The notes under the pieces: model-generated | What the model saw: only the letters and a program-made list of their open reading frames with translations | Database searches by the model: none | Told to the model about the DNA's origin: nothing | Part shown: positions 1 to 4,701 of the stretch, piece by piece | Layout: every line of letters begins with the position of its first letter | Position numbering within the stretch: position 1 is the stretch's first letter | Origin: Alphaproteobacteria bacterium | GTDB taxonomy: Bacteria > Pseudomonadota > Alphaproteobacteria > Caulobacterales > Caulobacteraceae | Assembly (NCBI GenBank): GCA_028869395.1 | Contig: JAGWSE010000432.1 | Location: 1 to 5,296, forward strand | Length of the DNA stretch: 5,296 nt | Reading direction: 5' to 3' | Position numbers and translations under genes: made by a program

Positions 1-271
1 CGGCGGCGATGTCCTCGCCCTCGGCCACCTCCGCCCGATCGCCGCGGCAGCGCCAGACGAGATCCGGATCGAGGGTGATGATGGAGTAGCGGCCACGCCA
101 GGCGCCGCCCTCGACGGATTCGAACAGGAACGCGTAGGGGCGGCCATGGCCGATCTTCAGATAGGCGGAGACCGGCGTCTCGAGGTCGTCGATCAGCCGG
201 CTCCAGACGAGCTGGGGCGCGCCCGACTCGTAGGTGGCCGCAAAGGCGTCGAAGGCAGGCTCGACCGTCAC
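1..271 (-). CDS. trpE: Anthranilate synthase component I (TrpE), N-terminal 90 residues, cut by window edge
   Basis: TrpE converts chorismate and ammonia (supplied by the TrpG glutaminase) to anthranilate, the first committed step of tryptophan synthesis, in the cytoplasm. Reading leftward from a GTG at 271 gives 90 residues beginning MTVEPAFDAF. They contain the N-terminal domain signature TPVSAYLKI (32-40), then PYAFLFESVEGG (45-56) and RGRYSIITLDPDLVWR (59-74). This is the usual TrpE order: a short lead, the TPVxxYLK tryptophan-binding region, then the FLFESVExG...RYS(I/F)I block. The chorismate-binding C-terminal domain lies outside the window. The GTG overlaps the ppiD TGA (GTGA, 268-271), and no strong Shine-Dalgarno is visible, only G-rich sequence, so translational coupling to ppiD is likely. 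GTG is preferred because the ORF fits the family start there. Other chorismate enzymes such as PabB share the fold, but the N-terminal block reads as TrpE. Confidence 0.93.
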   Translation of the reverse strand, partial: MTVEPAFDAFAATYESGAPQLVWSRLIDDLETPVSAYLKIGHGRPYAFLFESVEGGAWRGRYSIITLDPDLVWRCRGDRAEVAEGEDIAA

Positions 272-2190
272 TGGGCCGGCCCCGGCTGCCCCGGCTTGCC
301 GGTGTCCGGCTCGAGCCCCAGCGCCGCGCGGGCGCGGGCCGCGTCGATCTTGACCTTGACCTCCTGACGGGCGGTGGCCTCGGCGCCAGCCTGCATCTCG
401 CGGATGTAGGCCATGCTCATCTGGCCGCGGGTCTCGTCGGCGGCGCGCGCCAGCACGGCGGGATCGCCGACCCGCACGGCGGTCACCTGGCCCACCACAT
501 AGACCTGCCCCGCCTGGGCGGTGAAGACGTCGCCCGCCTTGGCGGCGAAGGCCTGTCCCAGCACTTCGGGCGGAATCTGCTGGTTCTGCCCCGCGGTCTG
601 GCGGTTGAGGTCGGTGAGGGTCAGCACCTTTGCGCCCGCCGAGGCGGCGACCGTCTGCAGCTTCTCACCCTTCTTCACGCGGGCCGACAGCTCGTCGGCC
701 TTCGCCTTCAGGCGGCCCGCGACGTCGCGGGCCATCCAGGCGCGGATGAGCTCCGGCTTGATCTCGGCCAGCGAGGGCATGGCGGGCGGGATGATCTTGT
801 CAACGCGGACCGCGAAGTAGACGCCGTTGCCGGCGTCGATGAGCTCGCTCTCGCCGCCGGCGGGCAGCGAGAAGGCGGCGTCGAGGACCTTCGGGTCAAG
901 GCCGGCGACGGGCTTGCCCTGCTGGTCCACGCCCTGCTTGGCGACCGGCGGGATGCTGACCACCGGCACGCCGGCCTTCTTGGCGGCCTCCGCGAGGGTC
1001 GCGCCCTTGGAATGGGCGTCATCGTAGACCTCGGTCAGCTGGTCGATCTTGTTGGCGGCGTCGCGCTTGCGCACCTCCGCCTCGATCTTCGGCCGGACCT
1101 CGTCGAGAGTGACCTGATGGCCCGGCGTGACCTTGTCGACGCGCACGACGGCGAGGCCGAGGTCGCCCTGCACCGCCGCGGTCTGACCCTCTTTCATCTG
1201 GAACGCGGCCTGGCCGATCTTCTGATCGGTGACCGCGCTCTGCGGCTTGTCCTGATAGGTGATGGGCTCCACGCCGAACGCCTTGGCGACGGCGGCGGCG
1301 GACTCGCCCTTCTGCAGCTGCGCGGCGATCTGGGTGGCGGTCGCCTGATCCTTCGCCGGAATCTCGTCGATGCTGCGGGTCTCGGGCTTGGAGAGCGAAT
1401 CCTTCTCGAAGTCGAACTGCTTCTGCACCTGCTTGGGGTCGACCGGCGAATTGGGCGGGAGCACCTGGTCCGGACTGAAGGTCACCAGACTGAGCGCGCG
1501 GAATTCCGGCCGCATCAGCGCCTGGGCGTTCTCCTTCATGAAACTGGTGAGCTGGGCGTCGGTCGGGGGCTTGGGGGCGGGCACAGCGTTGGGGCCCAGC
1601 ACCATCAGCGAGACGTCGCGGTCCTCGAGGCCGTAGACCGCGGCCATGGCGGTGTAGGCGCGCGGCACGACCAGGCCGCCGGCGATGCCCACCACGAGCT
1701 GCTGTTCGGACAGCTCGTCCTTGATGGTCTGTTCGAAGGCGGCGGGCGTGAATCCGTTGTCCGCGAGGCGCTGCTGGTAGGCCTGCTTGTCGAACCGGCC
1801 CGAGACGGGATCGAAGAAGGCCGGGATCTTCTGGATCTGCTGGGCGACCAGTTTATCCGACGGCTGCAGGCCGATGCGCCTGAGGAGCTCCGCCAGCGCG
1901 GTCTTGTTCGCTAGGTCGTCGAGCACCTCTCGGTCGAAACCGTTGTCGACGGCGACCTTCAGCGGGACCTCCTGTCCCATCTGCTGGCTGAGCTGGCCGA
2001 GGTCGCGATCGAATTCGCGCTTGAAGTCGGCCGAGTTGACGGTTCGGGAGCCGGCGGTGATCACCGCGTCGCTGAAGTGGCCGGTGAAGACATCCCGACG
2101 GATGCCCCAGACGGCGAAGGCCATGATGAGCACGCCCATCAACAGTGCGGCGACCCAGGACTTCGCGAAGCGGCGGAAGGCGGCGAGCAT
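268..2190 (-). CDS. ppiD: PpiD/SurA-type periplasmic folding chaperone (peptidylprolyl isomerase family), membrane anchored
   Basis: 640 residues, close to E. coli PpiD (623). Residues 1-10 are basic, 11-30 form one hydrophobic segment (WVAALLMGVLIMAFAVWGI) that acts as an inner-membrane anchor, and the rest is periplasmic. Residues about 31-190 are the SurA_N-like chaperone region, with the hallmark PAFFDPVSGRFDKQAYQQRL (123-142) and FTPAAFEQTIKDEL (147-160). Residues about 262-355 match the parvulin domain, followed by DEVRPKIEAEVRK (363-375). Two further parvulin-half-like units follow (about 436-468 and 545-573). The catalytic residues of active parvulins are missing, as in E. coli PpiD, so a chaperone without isomerase activity is the best reading. 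In E. coli, PpiD sits at the SecYEG translocon and helps proteins leaving it. The start at 2190 is chosen because GAAAGGG lies 5 bases upstream and the anchor follows at once; the frame stays open to 2331 but that part has no family resemblance. Overlaps trpE by 4 bases. Confidence 0.93.
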   Translation of the reverse strand: MLAAFRRFAKSWVAALLMGVLIMAFAVWGIRRDVFTGHFSDAVITAGSRTVNSADFKREFDRDLGQLSQQMGQEVPLKVAVDNGFDREVLDDLANKTALAELLRRIGLQPSDKLVAQQIQKIPAFFDPVSGRFDKQAYQQRLADNGFTPAAFEQTIKDELSEQQLVVGIAGGLVVPRAYTAMAAVYGLEDRDVSLMVLGPNAVPAPKPPTDAQLTSFMKENAQALMRPEFRALSLVTFSPDQVLPPNSPVDPKQVQKQFDFEKDSLSKPETRSIDEIPAKDQATATQIAAQLQKGESAAAVAKAFGVEPITYQDKPQSAVTDQKIGQAAFQMKEGQTAAVQGDLGLAVVRVDKVTPGHQVTLDEVRPKIEAEVRKRDAANKIDQLTEVYDDAHSKGATLAEAAKKAGVPVVSIPPVAKQGVDQQGKPVAGLDPKVLDAAFSLPAGGESELIDAGNGVYFAVRVDKIIPPAMPSLAEIKPELIRAWMARDVAGRLKAKADELSARVKKGEKLQTVAASAGAKVLTLTDLNRQTAGQNQQIPPEVLGQAFAAKAGDVFTAQAGQVYVVGQVTAVRVGDPAVLARAADETRGQMSMAYIREMQAGAEATARQEVKVKIDAARARAALGLEPDTGKPGQPGPAQ

Positions 2191-2223
2191 CGAGACCCTT
2201 TCGGGGCGGCAGGTTGAGGGGCC

Positions 2224-2253
2224 GGTATAGTGGAGGCCGCTCCCCACCCGCAA
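2224..2253 (-). promoter_or_regulatory. Candidate ppiD-trpE promoter
   Basis: On the minus strand TTGCGGG (2253-2247) is followed after 15 bases by ACTATACC (2231-2224). The second element resembles the Caulobacter housekeeping -10 (GCTANAWC, 6 of 8), or TATACC against TATAAT. The first matches a -35 only partly. Transcription would begin near 2217, giving a leader of about 27 bases that contains the GAAAGGG ribosome binding site. This is pattern matching by eye; no start-site data are available. Confidence 0.4.
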
Positions 2254-2257
2254 GCGC

Positions 2258-2285
2258 GTGACAGCGGCTGCGGCATGGCTTAACC
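2258..2285 (+). promoter_or_regulatory. Candidate tpiA promoter
   Basis: GTGACA (2258-2263) and GCTTAACC (2278-2285) are separated by 14 bases. This fits the Caulobacter-type housekeeping layout (TTGACG-like, 10-14 bases, GCTANAWC-like), with one or two mismatches in each element. The predicted start near 2292 gives a leader of about 40 bases before tpiA. Its -35 lies only 4 bases from the -35 of the divergent ppiD candidate (2247-2253), so both could hardly be occupied at once. Matched by eye only. Confidence 0.35.
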
Positions 2286-2289
2286 GCGG

Positions 2290-2317
2290 GTCCGGACAGA
2301 CGATTTCGTCGTCGGAC
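2290..2317 (+). repeat. Imperfect palindrome in the tpiA leader
   Basis: GTCCG (2290-2294) pairs with CGGAC (2313-2317), and GACGA (2299-2303) pairs with TCGTC (2306-2310). The two stems are separated by an asymmetric internal loop (GACA against GT). It ends 3 bases before the purine-rich AGAGAGG at 2321-2327 that serves as the tpiA ribosome binding site. It could be an mRNA hairpin or a DNA operator just downstream of the predicted start point. The complementarity is directly visible; the function is unknown. Confidence 0.4.
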
Positions 2318-2331
2318 GCAAGAGAGGCCAA

Positions 2332-3075
2332 ATGACCGCGCCGCAGCCGCTGATCGCCGGAAACTGGAAGATGAACGGTCTTTCGGACTCACTGACGGAA
2401 GCGGAGGCGATCGCGGAGGGGGCGGCCCAGGCGAAAGCCCGGGTGGCGATCTGCCCGCCCGCGCTGCTGATCCCCGAAATGAGCCGCCGGCTGGCCGGCT
2501 CCAAAGTCGCTGTCGGCGGGCAAGACGCCCACTGGGAGGACGCCGGCGCCCATACCGGCGACATCTCGGCGCCCATGCTGGCCGACGCGGGGGCGAGGAT
2601 GGTGATCCTCGGCCACTCTGAGCGGCGCAGCGGCCACTGCGAGACGGACCATGTCGTGGCCGACAAGGTGCGCGCGTCGCTGCGCGCGGGGCTGGAGCCC
2701 ATCGTCTGCGTCGGCGAGAGCCTGGAGGAGCGCAAGTCCGGGCGGGCGCTGGCTGTGGTCACTGGCCAGGTGAGGGGCTCGCTGCCCGCCGAGCTGGCCG
2801 GCCACGCTTTCGCGGTGGCCTATGAGCCCTGCTGGGCGATCGGCACGGGATTGACGCCGACGACGGCCGAGATCGAGGAGATGCACCGGGCGATCCGCGC
2901 CACCCTGGTCGAGATGTTTGGCGCGACCGCCGAGGACGTCCCGATCCTCTACGGCGGCTCGGTGAAGCCCTCGAATGCGGCCGAGATCCTTCACGCGGCG
3001 GAGGTAGGCGGTGCGCTGGTGGGCGGCGCCTCGCTGAAGGCCAGGGATTTCCTGGCGATCGTGCAGGCGGCCTAA
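2332..3075 (+). CDS. tpiA: Triosephosphate isomerase
   Basis: Interconverts dihydroxyacetone phosphate and glyceraldehyde 3-phosphate in the cytoplasm (glycolysis, gluconeogenesis, Entner-Doudoroff metabolism). The 247-residue length is normal for the family. All catalytic residues are present: Asn11 and Lys13 in GNWKMN, His95 in GHSERR, and Glu165 in AYEPCWAIGTG. Also present are the mobile phosphate loop (AIGTG, 169-173), YGGSVKP (207-213) and the second phosphate loop GGAS (231-234). The loop-6 hinge reads PCW where PVW is common, a tolerable substitution. The ATG at 2332 is supported by GAGAGG four bases upstream and by the family N-terminus. The gene is divergent from ppiD and convergent with the VOC gene, whose TAG stop overlaps this TAA within CTAA (3072-3075). 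The ppiD-tpiA-secG-pyrG neighbourhood is common in Alphaproteobacteria (from memory). Confidence 0.98.
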   Translation: MTAPQPLIAGNWKMNGLSDSLTEAEAIAEGAAQAKARVAICPPALLIPEMSRRLAGSKVAVGGQDAHWEDAGAHTGDISAPMLADAGARMVILGHSERRSGHCETDHVVADKVRASLRAGLEPIVCVGESLEERKSGRALAVVTGQVRGSLPAELAGHAFAVAYEPCWAIGTGLTPTTAEIEEMHRAIRATLVEMFGATAEDVPILYGGSVKPSNAAEILHAAEVGGALVGGASLKARDFLAIVQAA

Positions 3076-3098
3076 CCGGGCGTCTCCGGCGGGCCTTT
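3069..3098 (+). terminator. Weak hairpin at the tpiA/VOC convergent ends, possible tpiA terminator
   Basis: GGCC (3069-3072) can pair with GGCC (3092-3095), enclosing CCGG (3076-3079) paired with CCGG (3086-3089). Only three T residues (3096-3098) follow. The stems are short and interrupted, and the hairpin lies over the tpiA stop codon and the last VOC codons. It is the only terminator-like structure near the tpiA end. The minus strand has no T-run here, so it would not serve the VOC transcript. Confidence 0.2.
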
Positions 3099-3494
3099 CA
3101 GCTCGACCGTGTTGCCCTCGGGGTCGCGGACATAGATCGAGAAGCCGGCGCCGTCGGCCCCGTAGCGAGGACCTTCCTCGACGATGGCGACGCCATGGTG
3201 GGCGAGATGGTCGCGGATGGCGGCGACCTCGAAGGGACGCACCTGCAGGGCGAAGTGGTCGAGATTGCGCGCCTCCGCCCCGGGACCCGCGCCGCCCGCC
3301 CGGCCGAGCGGACCGTCGAGCGTGACAAGGTCGATCATCTGGGCGCCGGCGCGGATGTGCGTGAGGCCGAGCTCGGGACGGTCGCGGTCGACGGTCAGGC
3401 CGAGGACATCACAGTAGAAGGCGAGCATGGCCGCCTTGTCGCGCACGCGCAGCACGATGTGGTCGAAGCCCGCGACGCTGATCGGATGGCCCAT
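3072..3494 (-). CDS. VOC superfamily (glyoxalase/bleomycin resistance/dioxygenase fold) protein
   Basis: 140 residues, the normal size for a single-chain VOC protein built from two beta-alpha-beta-beta-beta modules. The first module begins at once with FDHIVLRVRD (10-19) and FYCDVLGL (26-33). The second has NLDHFALQV (77-85) and ends with the typical VRDPEGNTVEL (122-132). Likely metal ligands are His12, His80 and Glu131; Asp55 (QMIDLV) sits where glyoxalase I has Glu. These give a plausible divalent metal site, but the substrate cannot be read from sequence. Glyoxalase, thiol transferase, dioxygenase or antibiotic-binding roles are all possible. ATG at 3494 is chosen because the fold starts right after it. 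No Shine-Dalgarno is visible, and the gene lies 10 bases behind the GNAT stop, suggesting one transcript and coupled translation. The stop overlaps that of tpiA on the other strand. Confidence 0.9.
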   Translation of the reverse strand: MGHPISVAGFDHIVLRVRDKAAMLAFYCDVLGLTVDRDRPELGLTHIRAGAQMIDLVTLDGPLGRAGGAGPGAEARNLDHFALQVRPFEVAAIRDHLAHHGVAIVEEGPRYGADGAGFSIYVRDPEGNTVELKGPPETPG

Positions 3495-3504
3495 AGGGCG
3501 AAGA

Positions 3505-4047
3505 TTACAGCAAAAGCCCGAACAGTCGGCAGTCGCGGCGCTCGCCGTCGCGCAGGACGTGACCGCGGAGCAGGCCCTCCTCCTGGAAGCCGAGCTTCTG
3601 CAGGAGCATCTCCGAGCGACGATTGCCAAGGTGTGTGCGTGCGGTGAGCCGGCGCAGCCCCGCGGTGGCGGCGAAGGCGAGCACGGCCTGCATGGCCTCG
3701 TCGGCGTAGCCCTGGCCCCAGCTGCCGCGGCCCAGCATGAAGCCGACCTCAGCGCGCTTGTGCCGACGGTCGATGTCGGAGAGGTCGCAGCATCCGACGA
3801 AGGCCTGGGCGGCCATGGTCCGGATGGACCAGTAGATGGCGCCGCCGTCGGCCATTTCGGCGACCTGGGCGCGGACGATCTCGGACAGCAGATCCGGATC
3901 GTCGATCTCGGGGACGTCCCAGTAGGCCATGACCTCTGGATCATCCATCAGCGGAAACAGGTCGGCGGCGTCGGCTTCCGCCAGCGGCTCGAGCTTGAGC
4001 CGTTCGGTCTCCAGGATGGCGAGGCGCGGCTTGGCGAAGGGAATCAT
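3505..4047 (-). CDS. GNAT family N-acetyltransferase, RimJ/RimL-like
   Basis: 180 residues from the preferred start, the usual RimJ/RimL-type length. It opens with LETERLKLEPL, then DLFPLMDDPEVMAYW, the standard N-terminal pattern. The acetyl-CoA binding motif is GRGSWGQGYADEAM, followed by the NxxSExLLQKLGF-type motif (NRRSEMLLQKLGF) and EEGLLRGH. It should transfer acetyl from acetyl-CoA to an amine on a protein N-terminus, amino acid or small molecule; the substrate is unknown. The start is uncertain. ATG at 4119 (204 residues) and 4086 (193 residues) are in frame, and 4119 has an AGG five bases upstream. However, codons between 4086 and 4048 include ATA, CCT, AGG, TCT and TTT, unlike the GC-rich rest of the gene, and those residues match no GNAT pattern. 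ATG at 4047 is therefore favoured, although it has no clear ribosome binding site. First gene of a probable two-gene unit with the VOC gene. Confidence 0.88.
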   Translation of the reverse strand: MIPFAKPRLAILETERLKLEPLAEADAADLFPLMDDPEVMAYWDVPEIDDPDLLSEIVRAQVAEMADGGAIYWSIRTMAAQAFVGCCDLSDIDRRHKRAEVGFMLGRGSWGQGYADEAMQAVLAFAATAGLRRLTARTHLGNRRSEMLLQKLGFQEEGLLRGHVLRDGERRDCRLFGLLL

Positions 4048-4051
4048 CGGC

Positions 4052-4079
4052 TTGTCAAAAGAGGGCGACCACCTAGGTA
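4052..4079 (+). promoter_or_regulatory. Candidate secG promoter
   Basis: TTGTCA (4052-4057) is followed after 14 bases by CCTAGGTA (4072-4079), which fits the Caulobacter housekeeping pattern moderately (good -35, weaker -10). The region is locally AT-richer than its surroundings. Transcription would begin near 4086 and give secG a leader of about 80 bases. If the GNAT gene starts at 4119 rather than 4047, this promoter lies inside GNAT codons. Confidence 0.3.
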
Positions 4080-4080
4080 T

Positions 4081-4126
4081 GGCCATGAAGCGGGGTTCCT
4101 GATAGAGCGCGCGCTTCATTTCGGCC
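4081..4126 (+). repeat. Long inverted repeat between the GNAT gene and secG
   Basis: GGCC (4081-4084) followed directly by ATGAAGCG (4085-4092) is complementary to CGCTTCAT (4112-4119) and GGCC (4123-4126). This is a 12-base-pair stem with a 3-base bulge (4120-4122) and a 19-base loop. It sits in the putative shared regulatory region of two divergent genes. It could be an operator or an RNA hairpin. The pairing is directly visible; the function is inferred. Confidence 0.45.
4101..4108 (-). promoter_or_regulatory. Candidate -10 element for the GNAT-VOC transcript
   Basis: On the minus strand GCTCTATC matches the Caulobacter-type -10 GCTANAWC in 7 of 8 positions. No convincing -35 is seen 10-14 bases upstream. 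If real, transcription would start near 4094, which excludes the ATG at 4119 and leaves 4086 or 4047 as the GNAT start. It lies in the loop of the inverted repeat at 4081-4126. Confidence 0.22.
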
Positions 4127-4166
4127 TGGTGTGGCCGCCCGAGCGCACCGTAACCGCAAGGCTCGC

Positions 4167-4634
4167 ATGCTTCTGACCCTCCTGCTTGTGATCGAGATCA
4201 TTGTCAGCGTGCTGCTGGTGATCGTGGTGCTGATGCAGCAGTCGGAAGGCGGCGCGCTGGGCATCGGCGGCGGGCCCTCCGGGTTCATGACGGCGCGCGG
4301 GGCCGGCGACCTGCTGACCCGCACCACCTGGATCCTGGCGGGGCTGTTCTTCGCCCTGGCCATGGCGCTGACCCTGGTGTCGGGGCGCGAGCGCGCGGCC
4401 TCCTCGATCGTCGACCGGCTGAAGATCAACGCCATCAACCCGGCCGCGACCCAGCCGCCGCCACAGGCGCCGCCGACCGGGCAGACCCCCGGGCAGGCCC
4501 CGGGCCAAGGCGCGCCTCAGTCCGCGCCCTTCCAGGCGCCTGCGCCAACGGTTCACAATCCCTTCATGAGCGGGCTGCCGACCGCGCCTGCGGCCACGCC
4601 GGCGCCGGCCCCCGCCGCGCCGCCCGCGAAGTGA
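4167..4634 (+). CDS. secG: Preprotein translocase subunit SecG
   Basis: SecG is the small accessory subunit of the SecYEG channel in the inner membrane and promotes SecA-driven export. Residues 1-23 form the first membrane segment (LLTLLLVIEIIVSVLLVIVV). Then comes the conserved loop MQQSEGGALGIGGGPSGF (23-40), and LLTRTTWILAGLFFALAMAL (49-68) covers the lead into and most of the second segment. Residues from about 92 to 155 are a low-complexity tail rich in Pro, Ala and Gln, much longer than in E. coli SecG (110 residues in all). Long tails of this kind occur in alphaproteobacterial SecG proteins. ATG at 4167 follows CAAGG by five bases and gives the canonical N-terminus. The frame can be read from a GTG at 4131, but the extra 12 residues are basic and unlike the family. 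A strong terminator follows directly after the stop. Confidence 0.95.
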   Translation: MLLTLLLVIEIIVSVLLVIVVLMQQSEGGALGIGGGPSGFMTARGAGDLLTRTTWILAGLFFALAMALTLVSGRERAASSIVDRLKINAINPAATQPPPQAPPTGQTPGQAPGQGAPQSAPFQAPAPTVHNPFMSGLPTAPAATPAPAPAAPPAK

Positions 4635-4661
4635 GCGGCGCGGCTGCGCGCCGCGCTTTTT
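4635..4661 (+). terminator. Rho-independent terminator of secG
   Basis: A perfect 8-base-pair GC stem, GCGGCGCG (4635-4642) with CGCGCCGC (4647-4654), has a GCTG loop and is followed by GC and five T residues (4657-4661). It starts on the base after the secG TGA. It should separate secG from pyrG, so pyrG probably has its own promoter. Confidence 0.85.
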
Positions 4662-4665
4662 GGAC

Positions 4666-4693
4666 CTGACCTCCACCGAATCGCTGCTACTCT
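4666..4693 (+). promoter_or_regulatory. Candidate pyrG promoter close to the start codon
   Basis: CTGACC (4666-4671) and GCTACTCT (4686-4693) are 14 bases apart, a moderate match to the Caulobacter-type housekeeping pattern (GCTA core intact, the rest of the -10 poor). The predicted start falls around 4700, at or next to the pyrG ATG at 4702. Only 40 bases separate the terminator T-run from the ATG, so any promoter must lie here or upstream of the terminator. Confidence 0.3.
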
Positions 4694-4701
4694 GAACGCC
4701 C

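Noticed and set aside
1012..1914. 300-codon open frame on the plus strand antisense to ppiD
   Set aside because: It is Leu/Gly/Arg-rich with no recognisable domain, and it mirrors the GC-rich codon pattern of ppiD, which is clearly the real gene.
2191..2331. Extension of ppiD by 47 codons to an upstream start at 2331
   Set aside because: The added residues do not resemble PpiD. Methionine at 2190 has a ribosome binding site and is followed directly by the membrane anchor, and the extension would cover the divergent promoter region.
4053..4058. TTGACA on the minus strand
   Set aside because: It is a perfect -35 hexamer, but it lies just upstream of or inside the GNAT start, and no -10 follows at 16-18 bases, where the sequence is clear GNAT coding DNA.
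4071..4078. ACCTAGGT, an 8-base perfect palindrome
   Set aside because: It is short enough to occur by chance; it is only noted as overlapping the weak secG -10 candidate.
4131..4166. Extension of secG to a GTG at 4131
   Set aside because: The ATG at 4167 has CAAGG five bases upstream and gives the canonical SecG N-terminus; the 12 extra residues are basic and unlike SecG.
3427..4176. 249-codon open frame on the plus strand across VOC, GNAT and the secG upstream region
   Set aside because: It is antisense to two recognisable genes and its product has no family features.
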